A stretch of DNA of 7,386 nucleotides from Oscillospiraceae bacterium. GTDB taxonomy: Bacteria; Bacillota; Clostridia; Oscillospirales; Ruminococcaceae. This document shows positions 1-6,639 of this stretch, in pieces (position 1 is the first letter of the stretch; every line of letters starts with the position of its first letter). A program made the position numbers and the translations under genes. Below the pieces are notes generated by a model. The model was not told the origin of the DNA and ran no database searches. It saw only the letters and a list, made by a program, of their open reading frames with translations. The stretch is from contig CAAGDZ010000456.1 of NCBI GenBank assembly GCA_900768735.1, positions 1-7,386 of the forward strand, given 5' to 3'.

Positions 1-1
1 A

Positions 2-2482
2 GTATTTTCCAGAAACATGATTGCGATTATGGAGCGTCAGTGGGATGTATCCATTAAAAATCAGGTATTTGAAGCCGGAAGGCTGCTGCCCGACCTCGGC
101 AAGGCGCTCAAGCTCTACAACAAGCTGATGTTTGTGCCGCTTCATTTTCAGGCGAGCGTAATAGGCTACTACTGCGTTGTAATAGATAACTTTGAAATCG
201 GCTCGAACGCGTTTTACGACACGCGCAGATTTGCAAACAATACAAATCAGATACTTGAGAATTTCAAGAACAAGTACCGTCTGCAATGTGCATACGACGC
301 GCTTGAGACCACCCATTCGCTTGACCCCATGACGGGCATATACAACCGCGCAGGCTTCTTTAATGCGGCAAAGCGCATAATAAGCAGCTCCGGATCGCAG
401 GAATATCTGATGATTTCCATTGATATGGACAGCCTTAAGGAAATAAACGATAAATACGGTCATGCTGACGGTGACGAGGCTATCTGCGAGGTTGCAAAGG
501 CGATAAAATCCGTCTGCAAGGACAAAAGTATATGCGCCCGGTTCGGCGGCGATGAGTTTGTGCTTGCCATGCCGTATCAGAATGATGCGCGTATAGCGCC
601 CAGAATACTCGGCGACATACAGACCCATATAGATTGCTACAACCGCGCGGCTGACAAGGGCTATGAGGTATCAATAAGCGTCGGCGCAGAGCACGGCGTA
701 ATATCCAACTTCTATGACCTTGGCGAGCTGATAAAGAAGTCCGACCATCAGATGTACAAGCAGAAGCGTATAAAAAAGGGACTTATACCGGCCGCTCTGC
801 CGGTTGAAAAATCTGCCGGCGGCGCGATAGACCTTTACAAAAAGCGCATTTATGATATATTTTCAACTACGAAAAACGCCACCTATTTTTATATGAGCTA
901 TGAAAATTCAAAATGGTATATCATGCAGAACGAAAACACGCCAAAGTGCATGGTTTCCTCCTCGGTGGGTCCGCTGCGCTCAATATGGCTGAGCGGAGCG
1001 ATTTACGCCGATGATGTTCCGATATTCAATGAATTTGCGCAAAAAATCCGCAAAGCATTCAACGAAGGCGTAAAGCAGAAGGATCTGAATGTTTCCATAA
1101 GACTTGTCGAAGACAAGACGCCGGTCTGGTACAACATATCCGTAATACTTGCCCCCGGAGAAGACGGACGTCTTTCTGAAATGGCAGGCAAGATATGCCG
1201 CGCATCATCATACGAGATTATGCAGATGGAGATACTCAATTACTATACCACCACCGATAATCCGCTGATGATAACCGAAAATATAAAGGCGCTTGTCAAC
1301 AACAGCGACGGCAAGAAATATGCTTTTATCCATTTTGATATAAAGCGTTTTAAATTTATCAACGAAACCTACGGTGAAGAAACGGGCACCGACCTGCTTT
1401 ACCATATAACCAGACAGCTCAAAATCTACTGCGACCCGGATCAGCTCAGCGCGCGGCTTAACAGCGATATATTCCTGCTGCTGACGCCTTATGAGACAAA
1501 GGAAGATATTTACCGCATAATCCGCGAGGTTGAAAAGAACATTTCCGGCTTCAGGAACATAAAATATGAGTTTACCTTCGGCGTATATATTGCTGATGAC
1601 CCCTCTCTTCCGCCGCGTGTTATGGGCGACCGCGCGTCTATCGCGCGCCAGTCGGTAAAGAACAACGCGATTGAGAACATAGCGTTTTATGACGACAATA
1701 TGCTGCAAAATGCAAAGACGAGAAAATTTGTCGAGAGCAGCATGAACTCGGCACTTGAAAATCAGCAGTTCAGCATATATTTACAGCCGAAATTCAGTAT
1801 TTCACGCAAAGAGGCTGTCGGCTATGAGGCTCTTGTAAGATGGATACATCCCGAGCGCGGTATGATTTCACCCGGCGATTTTATCCCGCTGTTTGAAGAA
1901 AACGGCTTTATCTTAAAGCTTGACGCATACGTCTGGGAGTGCGCCTGTCAGGTACTGCGCGACTGGATTGACCGCGGACTTGACCCTCTGCCAATTTCGG
2001 TAAACGTATCAAGAGCGCATTTAAAGAACGATACCTTTATAAAAACACTCGACAGGCTTATAAAAAAGTATCGTCTGTCAAAGGAGCTGCTTGAGCTTGA
2101 AATAACCGAGAGCGTCGAGGGTGCAGACTCAATGGCGATGACTCAGGAGATAAAAAATCACGGCTACACACTGCTTATGGACGATTTCGGTTCGGGTTAT
2201 TCGTCGCTGAATACGCTGAAAAGTACCAAGTTTGATGTACTGAAAATCGACCGTGAGTTTTTATCCAGCTTTATGAGCAGCGAGCGCGGTAAAAAGATTA
2301 TTTCGCACACCATCTCAATGTCGCAGGATGTAGGGCTTGACCTTATCGCAGAGGGTGTAGAAACTGTCGAGCAGGCAGACTTCCTCGAAAGCTGCGGCTG
2401 TGATACGGCGCAGGGCTTCTATTATGCAAAGCCTATGCCGGTACAGGACGCCGAGGCGTATCTGTTAAAAAAGCAATCTTGA
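2..2482 (+). CDS. GGDEF / PAS-like / degenerate GGDEF / EAL c-di-GMP signalling protein (5' partial)
   Basis: This protein makes and/or degrades cyclic di-GMP. The frame is open to the window edge, and the first ATG (17) has no Shine-Dalgarno and sits inside a domain, so the true start is upstream. Residues below count from that ATG (821 aa visible). Residues 1-95 look like the end of a sensor module (FVPLHFQ, GYYCVVIDN), as in clostridial proteins with a periplasmic-binding-protein-like sensor before GGDEF; that link is from family memory. Residues 100-255 are a GGDEF domain with DPMTGIYNR and intact RFGGDEF (175-181), but no RxxD inhibitory site upstream. Residues about 270-397 resemble a PAS_3 fold. 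Residues about 405-570 are a second GGDEF whose signature is NSDIF (482-486), so it is catalytically dead. Residues about 574-821 are EAL with all expected ligands: E604 (EALVRW), N663, E695, D722/D723 (DDFGSG), K743, E779, Q799. The phosphodiesterase is therefore predicted to be active, and cyclase activity at the first GGDEF is possible. It converges on adhE. Confidence 0.93.
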   Translation, partial: VFSRNMIAIMERQWDVSIKNQVFEAGRLLPDLGKALKLYNKLMFVPLHFQASVIGYYCVVIDNFEIGSNAFYDTRRFANNTNQILENFKNKYRLQCAYDALETTHSLDPMTGIYNRAGFFNAAKRIISSSGSQEYLMISIDMDSLKEINDKYGHADGDEAICEVAKAIKSVCKDKSICARFGGDEFVLAMPYQNDARIAPRILGDIQTHIDCYNRAADKGYEVSISVGAEHGVISNFYDLGELIKKSDHQMYKQKRIKKGLIPAALPVEKSAGGAIDLYKKRIYDIFSTTKNATYFYMSYENSKWYIMQNENTPKCMVSSSVGPLRSIWLSGAIYADDVPIFNEFAQKIRKAFNEGVKQKDLNVSIRLVEDKTPVWYNISVILAPGEDGRLSEMAGKICRASSYEIMQMEILNYYTTTDNPLMITENIKALVNNSDGKKYAFIHFDIKRFKFINETYGEETGTDLLYHITRQLKIYCDPDQLSARLNSDIFLLLTPYETKEDIYRIIREVEKNISGFRNIKYEFTFGVYIADDPSLPPRVMGDRASIARQSVKNNAIENIAFYDDNMLQNAKTRKFVESSMNSALENQQFSIYLQPKFSISRKEAVGYEALVRWIHPERGMISPGDFIPLFEENGFILKLDAYVWECACQVLRDWIDRGLDPLPISVNVSRAHLKNDTFIKTLDRLIKKYRLSKELLELEITESVEGADSMAMTQEIKNHGYTLLMDDFGSGYSSLNTLKSTKFDVLKIDREFLSSFMSSERGKKIISHTISMSQDVGLDLIAEGVETVEQADFLESCGCDTAQGFYYAKPMPVQDAEAYLLKKQS

Positions 2483-2508
2483 TTTTTTCGTTATAAAAAC
2501 TCCTTCAA

Positions 2509-2545
2509 GAAAACAGCATTGTGTTTAAGGCACGGTGCTGTTTTC
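2509..2545. terminator. Rho-independent terminator, probably bidirectional
   Basis: Perfect 10-bp arms, GAAAACAGCA (2509-2518) and TGCTGTTTTC (2536-2545), are extended inward by two G-T pairs and a GTG/CAC stem around a 7-base loop. The stem starts 26 bases after the stop of the GGDEF/EAL gene. On the plus strand the arm runs into TTTTCGCTTTT. On the minus strand the distal arm also ends in TTTT, and a further T run follows about nine bases later. It therefore plausibly ends both convergent transcripts. The T run is interrupted by CG on the plus side, which lowers certainty about efficiency. Confidence 0.72.
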
Positions 2546-2559
2546 GCTTTTCCCGGATA

Positions 2560-2599
2560 ATACGAATATCCCCCGCCGGGTGGCGGGGGATATTCGTAT
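2560..2599. repeat. 18-bp perfect palindrome (hairpin) between convergent genes
   Basis: The left arm ATACGAATATCCCCCGCC (2560-2577) and the right arm (2582-2599) are exact reverse complements around a four-base loop, GGGT. On the minus strand it lies 33 bases past the adhE stop and would be the first hairpin met by that transcript. Neither side is followed by a T tract (AAGAAAG on plus, TATCCGG on minus), so it is not a textbook terminator. It could act as a 3' mRNA-stabilising hairpin that blocks exonucleases, or be a copy of a dispersed intergenic palindrome. The pairing is seen directly; the role is inferred. Confidence 0.8.
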
Positions 2600-2632
2600 A
2601 AGAAAGTTTAAAACATTAAGGAAAACTCTTGA

Positions 2633-5290
2633 TTAAACTGTTTCGTCAACACCGTAGTAAGCATTGAGGTACATCTGCTTGATTTCGCTCATCAGCGGGT
2701 ATCTCGGGTTAGCGCCTGTGCACTGATCGTCGAATGCCTGCTCAACCATAGCGTCAAGTCTGTCTAAGAAGTCCTTTTCGTCAATGCCGTAGTCCTTGAT
2801 GGTCTTCTTGATGCCGACCTCTTCCTTGAGAGCCTCAATCTTAGCGATGAACTTTTCAAGCTTTTCTTCCTTGCTCTTGCCGGTTACGCCGCAGAACTCT
2901 GCCATTTCAACGTATCTTTCAAGAGTGTGGGGGTGGTCGTACTGCGAGAAGGTACCCATCTTAACGGGGTTGGGAACTGCGTTGAAGCGCATAACGTGTG
3001 TGATAAGCAGAGCGTTTGCAACACCGTGAGGCAGGTGGTGGAAAGCGCCGAGCTTGTGCGCCATAGAGTGGCATACGCCGAGGAATGCGTTAGCAAACGC
3101 GATACCTGCCATTGTAGAAGCGTTAGCCATCTTTTCTCTTGCTTCAACATCTACAAGACCGTCCTTGTATGCTCTGGGCAGGTACTCAAAGATGTTCTTT
3201 GCCGCCTTGAGCGCAAGACCGTCTGTATAATCTGTAGCCATAACCGAAGCGTAAGCCTCGAGTGCGTGGGTCAGAGCGTCGATACCCGATGCGCTTGTCA
3301 GACCCTTAGGCTGTGTCATCATGTTGTCTGTATCAATGATTGCCATGTTCGGGAGCAGCTCGTAGTCGGCGAGAGGATACTTTACGCCTGTCTTTTCGTC
3401 GGTGATAACCGCGAAAGGAGTACACTCAGAACCTGTACCGGAAGAAGTCGGGATAGCTACGAAGTAAGCCTTTTCGCCCATCTTCGGGAATGTGTAGACT
3501 CTCTTGCGGATATCGATGAATCTCATCGCCATGTCCATAAAGTCTGCCTCAGGGTGCTCGTAAAGTACCCACATAATCTTTGCTGCGTCCATAGCCGAGC
3601 CGCCGCCGAGCGCGATGATTACATCAGGCTCAAACTGGCGCATGAGCTCAGCGCCCTCCTTAGCACAAGCAAGCGTCGGGTCGGGAGCAACATTGAAGAA
3701 TGTTGTGTGTGCGATGCCCATCTCGTCAAGCTTATCTGTGATAGCCTTTGTGTTTCCGTTATGGAATAAGAAGGAGTCGGTTACGATAAACGCTTTCTTC
3801 TTGTTCATTACCGTGCCAAGCTCGTCAAGAGCAACAGGCATACAGCCCTTCTTGAAGTATACCTTTTCGGGCAGTCTCATCCACAGCATATTCTCTCTCC
3901 TCTCAGCGACTGTCTTGATGTTAATGAGGTGCTTTACGCCTACGTTTTCGGATATCGAGTTGCCGCCCCATGAGCCGCAGCCGAGGGTAAGCGACGGGAG
4001 AAGCTTGAAGTTGTAAAGGTCGCCGATACCGCCGTGTGAAGAAGGTGTGTTTACGAGAATACGGCAGGTCTTCATTCTTTCGCTGAAGGTATCTATCTTT
4101 TCACGCTCTGTTACTGCGTTGCAGTAGAGTGAAGAGGTGTGACCGTAGCCGCCGTCTGCAACAAGTCTTTCTGCCTTTGCGAGAGCGTCATTAAAGTCCT
4201 TAGCCTTGTACATAGCGAGTACGGGAGAGAGCTTTTCGTGTGCAAACTCTTCCTCAAGCTCAACGCTTTCAACCTCGCCTATGAGAATCTTTGTCTTGGG
4301 GTCAACGGTAACTCCTGCAAGCTCTGCTATCTTAGCGGCCTTCTGACCTACTATCTTAGCGTTGAGCGCGCCGTTTATAAGGATTGTTTTTCTTACCTTT
4401 TCTGTTTCCTCGGGAGTAAGGAAGTAGCAGCCAAGCTCTGCAAATTCCTTCTTAACCTTGTCATATATCTTGTCGAGTACGATTACCGACTGCTCGGAAG
4501 CACAAATCATACCGTTGTCAAATGTCTTTGAGTGTACTATAGAGCTTACTGCAAGCTTGATGTCGGCTGTTGTATCAATAATAGCGGGTGTGTTGCCTGC
4601 GCCTACGCCGAGTGCGGGCTTGCCCGATGAATATGCAGCCTTTACCATTCCGGGACCGCCTGTAGCAAGGATAATATCCGAGCTTCTCATAACCTCGTTT
4701 GTAAGGTCGAGCGAAGGAACGTCAATCCATGCGATGATGCCCTTGGGTGCGCCTGCCGCTACAGCCGCGTCAAGCACTACCTTTGCAGCCGCGATTGTGC
4801 AGTTCTTTGCTCTGGGGTGAGGGCTGATGATGATACCGTTTCTGGTCTTTAAGCAGATGAGAGTCTTGAATATAGCGGTAGATGTGGGGTTGGTTGTAGG
4901 GATAACCGCCGCAACAACACCGATAGGCTCTGCAACCTTCATTGTACCGAATGCGGGGTCTCTTTCGATAACGCCGCAGGTCTTTGTGTTCTTATAAGCA
5001 TTGTAGATATACTCTGCCGCATAGTTGTTCTTGATAACCTTATCCTCAACAACACCCATGCCTGTTTCTTCTACCGCCATCTTAGCGAGCGGTATTCTCA
5101 TTTTGTTTGCTGCCGATGCAGCCGCCAGGAAAATAGCGTCAACCTTTTCCTGTGAAAATGTCGCAAACTCTTCCTGAGCCGCTCTTACTTCCGCCATGCG
5201 GATTTTGAGAGCGTCAACGCTGTCAACGATAACGGGGCTTACTTTAGCCGAGGTTACCTTTTTGTTGCTTACGATTTGCTTCTTAGCCAT
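2633..5290 (-). CDS. adhE: Bifunctional acetaldehyde-CoA / alcohol dehydrogenase AdhE
   Basis: This cytoplasmic enzyme reduces acetyl-CoA to acetaldehyde and then ethanol, using two NADH. It has 885 residues, within the usual 860-890 range of the fused family. The N-terminal aldehyde dehydrogenase half (about 1-450) has a glycine-rich NAD region (TGGPGMVKAA, GVGAGNTP) and catalytic Cys263 in FDNGMICASEQ, equivalent to E. coli C246. A linker (about 450-475, with AERRENMLWMRLPEKVYFKKG-like sequence) leads to the iron-dependent alcohol dehydrogenase half. There the NAD-binding GGGS is at 562-565 and the expected iron ligands are D671, H675 (GIDALTHALEAYAS), H741 (CHSMAHKLG) and H755 (LPHG), matching E. 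coli D653, H657, H723 and H737. All key residues are present. The ATG start is fixed by AGGAGG five bases upstream. Family members form spirosome filaments, but nothing here tests that. It appears monocistronic, with its own promoter, a Rex site and hairpins at the 3' end. Confidence 0.98.
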   Translation of the reverse strand: MAKKQIVSNKKVTSAKVSPVIVDSVDALKIRMAEVRAAQEEFATFSQEKVDAIFLAAASAANKMRIPLAKMAVEETGMGVVEDKVIKNNYAAEYIYNAYKNTKTCGVIERDPAFGTMKVAEPIGVVAAVIPTTNPTSTAIFKTLICLKTRNGIIISPHPRAKNCTIAAAKVVLDAAVAAGAPKGIIAWIDVPSLDLTNEVMRSSDIILATGGPGMVKAAYSSGKPALGVGAGNTPAIIDTTADIKLAVSSIVHSKTFDNGMICASEQSVIVLDKIYDKVKKEFAELGCYFLTPEETEKVRKTILINGALNAKIVGQKAAKIAELAGVTVDPKTKILIGEVESVELEEEFAHEKLSPVLAMYKAKDFNDALAKAERLVADGGYGHTSSLYCNAVTEREKIDTFSERMKTCRILVNTPSSHGGIGDLYNFKLLPSLTLGCGSWGGNSISENVGVKHLINIKTVAERRENMLWMRLPEKVYFKKGCMPVALDELGTVMNKKKAFIVTDSFLFHNGNTKAITDKLDEMGIAHTTFFNVAPDPTLACAKEGAELMRQFEPDVIIALGGGSAMDAAKIMWVLYEHPEADFMDMAMRFIDIRKRVYTFPKMGEKAYFVAIPTSSGTGSECTPFAVITDEKTGVKYPLADYELLPNMAIIDTDNMMTQPKGLTSASGIDALTHALEAYASVMATDYTDGLALKAAKNIFEYLPRAYKDGLVDVEAREKMANASTMAGIAFANAFLGVCHSMAHKLGAFHHLPHGVANALLITHVMRFNAVPNPVKMGTFSQYDHPHTLERYVEMAEFCGVTGKSKEEKLEKFIAKIEALKEEVGIKKTIKDYGIDEKDFLDRLDAMVEQAFDDQCTGANPRYPLMSEIKQMYLNAYYGVDETV

Positions 5291-5295
5291 ATTGT

Positions 5296-5301
5296 CCTCC
5301 T
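5296..5301 (-). promoter_or_regulatory. Ribosome binding site of adhE
   Basis: AGGAGG on the minus strand lies five bases before the ATG at 5290. It is a full match to the anti-Shine-Dalgarno core. It fixes the adhE start and fits a highly translated gene. Confidence 0.9.
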
Positions 5302-5356
5302 GATGTTTTAAACTTTTTTAATTCAAAACCGTTTTCGATTATCACTTTAACGAAAG

Positions 5357-5388
5357 TAGTATTTCCACGAAAGCGGCTCAAAATACTA
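5357..5388 (-). other. Hairpin in the adhE 5' leader RNA
   Basis: Inverted arms TAGTATTT (5357-5364) and AAATACTA (5381-5388) form a perfect 8-bp stem. Read on the minus strand, the interior can pair further as CCGC-TTTC-GTGG, leaving a 4-base TGAG bulge on one side. It begins about 18 nt after the predicted transcription start, directly after the Rex operator and about 66 nt before the RBS. No T run follows (CTACTTTCG), so it is not a terminator. It may stabilise or regulate the leader. I recognise no known riboswitch in it. Confidence 0.5.
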
Positions 5389-5390
5389 AG

Positions 5391-5408
5391 TTGTTATTTT
5401 TTTAACAA
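5391..5408. promoter_or_regulatory. Rex operator (redox/NADH-responsive repressor site) of adhE
   Basis: TTGTTATTTTTTTAACAA is a perfect 6-bp inverted repeat, TTGTTA/TAACAA, with a 6-base spacer. It matches the clostridial Rex consensus TTGTTAANNNNTTAACAA at 13 of 14 specified positions. The site begins five bases downstream of the -10 box of the adhE promoter, so a bound repressor would cover the transcription start. Rex is known to repress adhE-type fermentation genes in Firmicutes and to release DNA when NADH is high. No rex gene is in this window, so the regulator itself is inferred. Confidence 0.85.
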
Positions 5409-5412
5409 TATT

Positions 5413-5442
5413 ATTATATCAACTTCGGGCGCATTTTGTCAA
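5413..5442 (-). promoter_or_regulatory. Strong sigma-A type promoter of adhE
   Basis: Read on the minus strand, TTGACA (5442-5437) and TATAAT (5418-5413) are both exact consensus hexamers with an 18-base spacer. An A-rich stretch (GAAAAAAAGA) lies just upstream of the -35 box and could act as an UP-like element. The predicted start is near 5406, giving a leader of about 115 nt before the adhE ATG. Such an ideal promoter would need a repressor, consistent with the overlapping Rex site. Confidence 0.85.
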
Positions 5443-5468
5443 TCTTTTTTTCTATGAATTTTACTAAA

Positions 5469-5491
5469 TTGCACCCTTGCGTTTTGTGCAA
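5469..5491. repeat. Short inverted repeat upstream of the adhE promoter
   Basis: TTGCAC (5469-5474) and GTGCAA (5486-5491) are perfect 6-bp arms with an 11-base spacer. The element sits 27-49 bases upstream of the -35 box, between the terminator of the preceding gene and the promoter. It could be a second regulator site, but six-base arms in AT-rich DNA can occur by chance. Confidence 0.3.
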
Positions 5492-5503
5492 AATATATAA
5501 AAG

Positions 5504-5549
5504 CGGATTTTATCGGCTTCTGTATAAAGCAGAAAGGGGGTAAAATCCG
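5504..5549 (-). terminator. Terminator downstream of the alpha/beta hydrolase gene
   Basis: Perfect 9-bp arms CGGATTTTA (5504-5512) and TAAAATCCG (5541-5549) enclose a second small stem, TTCTG/CAGAA, with a 7-base loop. On the minus strand the hairpin begins eight bases after the hydrolase stop and is followed by CTTTTATATATTTT. It would separate the prs-hydrolase transcript from the adhE promoter downstream. The stem is AT-rich and the T run short, so leak-through is possible. Confidence 0.6.
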
Positions 5550-5557
5550 TTATATTC

Positions 5558-6610
5558 TTATTTTTCCGCGCAGCAGACATCGTAAAAATCCGCCGCGATT
5601 TTCATAAGCTTGGTATCTCGCTCGAAATATATGCTCTTATCCGCTTTTTCAGCGTAAAACTCGCGCTTTTGCGCCGAGGTACAGCCTTTGGCAAAGCTTA
5701 CGGCAAATTCGCTGTCCAGCTTTTTCTTATGCTCTATCGCGCGGTCGCTGTCAAGCGAATTGTGCCCCTTGCACTTTTCGGTAATCAGCGTCACGTTTTC
5801 GTTTTTATCCACGTTTGTCAGCGCGCTGTGTTTAAGACTTATGGTTTCGTCGTCGGTACTGTGCAGGATAAGAAAATGTGTACTGTTTTTGCTTGCCCTT
5901 GCCACTCCAGCGCGGGCGGTGTATTTTGCGCGCCTGCCGTATTTGAACTTTTCGTACAGCTTTATGTAGGGCGCGAGAATATAAATCCAGTTGCCGAACA
6001 TACGCGCGCCCTCCTCCAGCACCATGTCACAGCTTCGGTTAAAGCCGCTCTGGACAAACACGCCGCGCAGATTGTACAGCTTATAGCAGCTCACCGCCGA
6101 TACCGCATATCCGCCCCAGCTGTGACCGAACAGTACAACCGGCAAATCGTTTTCCTTAGACAGAAAGTCCAGCGCCGCGCTTAAATCCTCGGCGGACTGC
6201 GGAAGTCCGCGCATTGACTTTCCGCCGCTTAAATGACAGCCGGTGTTGTCAAAAGCGAATATCTTATAGCCGTGCTCGGCAAAATACGCGATTTCGGGGA
6301 TATAGTCCAGATGACCATTAAAAATCCCGTGGGAGAAAACAAGCAGCCCCTTGAATTTTTTAACCCGCCTGTCGTGATAAAAGCTGCCCGCATATTTGTA
6401 TCCGCGCCTTGACGGAAAGCTTATCGGCTCGCTTTCAAGATAGGGGTAGTCGTTTAAATCGGGGAGTATCGGAGAGTCGTATATCTCAAACCGCTTGCCG
6501 AATATACTCTCATACATAGCCGCAACAACGCACATACATATAAGAAAAAGGACAAGAAAAACAACAACTATAAACCCGACGGCAAACAGTATATCCTTCA
6601 GTACGTCCAC
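5558..6610 (-). CDS. Membrane-anchored alpha/beta hydrolase (serine hydrolase, substrate unknown)
   Basis: This is a 350-residue serine hydrolase of the alpha/beta fold, closest in feel to the lysophospholipase/S33-like (Hydrolase_4) group. One hydrophobic segment at residues about 8-31, rich in V, L, F and I with no cleavage site I can see, suggests an N-terminal membrane anchor. Core motifs follow in order: HG at 94-95 (oxyanion region, FSHGIFNGH), D-x-x-G-x-x-x-S-G (DNTGCHLSGG, 121-130), nucleophile elbow GHSWG with Ser164, acid Asp254 (HSTDDETI) and His283 (CKGHNSLD). The triad is complete, so it should be catalytically competent. Whether the domain faces in or out is not clear: Lys and Arg are common after the helix (GKR at 38-40) and Asp and Lys before it. 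The start is GTG, with AGGGGAG upstream and an in-frame TAA at 6628-6626, which excludes a longer form. It follows prs after 29 nt and is probably in its operon. The substrate (ester, lipid, peptide) cannot be read from the sequence. Confidence 0.88.
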   Translation of the reverse strand: MDVLKDILFAVGFIVVVFLVLFLICMCVVAAMYESIFGKRFEIYDSPILPDLNDYPYLESEPISFPSRRGYKYAGSFYHDRRVKKFKGLLVFSHGIFNGHLDYIPEIAYFAEHGYKIFAFDNTGCHLSGGKSMRGLPQSAEDLSAALDFLSKENDLPVVLFGHSWGGYAVSAVSCYKLYNLRGVFVQSGFNRSCDMVLEEGARMFGNWIYILAPYIKLYEKFKYGRRAKYTARAGVARASKNSTHFLILHSTDDETISLKHSALTNVDKNENVTLITEKCKGHNSLDSDRAIEHKKKLDSEFAVSFAKGCTSAQKREFYAEKADKSIYFERDTKLMKIAADFYDVCCAEK

Positions 6611-6616
6611 AAAGCT

Positions 6617-6623
6617 CTCCCCT
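6617..6623 (-). promoter_or_regulatory. Ribosome binding site supporting a GTG start
   Basis: AGGGGAG on the minus strand lies six bases before the GTG at 6610. It decides the hydrolase start, because the next in-frame methionines (residues 26 and 32) fall inside or after the transmembrane segment. It occupies the 29-nt gap after the prs stop, which contains no terminator or promoter that I can see. Confidence 0.75.
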
Positions 6624-6639
6624 TTTTAGTAATGTTATG

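Noticed and set aside
17..19. ATG at 17 as the true start of the GGDEF/EAL gene
   Set aside because: There is no Shine-Dalgarno in the preceding bases, the frame stays open to the window edge, and the encoded residues begin in the middle of a domain.
1208..1708. A 166-codon minus-strand open frame inside the GGDEF/EAL gene
   Set aside because: It is antisense to the second GGDEF domain, which is coherent in the plus frame. No start signal or domain supports the minus frame.
2927..3769. A 280-codon open frame on the plus strand inside adhE
   Set aside because: It is antisense to a complete, motif-rich adhE, encodes a Cys/Arg/Val-rich product with no recognisable domain, and has no RBS. It is explained by the codon bias of adhE.
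5291..5557. A riboswitch, small protein gene or tRNA in the adhE upstream gap
   Set aside because: The gap is accounted for by a terminator, a short inverted repeat, promoter, Rex site, leader hairpin and RBS. No known riboswitch core or cloverleaf was seen, and no small frame with an RBS.
5669..6184. Plus-strand open frames opposite the hydrolase
   Set aside because: The minus-strand frame has a full catalytic triad and a supported start. The plus-strand products show no fold motif and no RBS.
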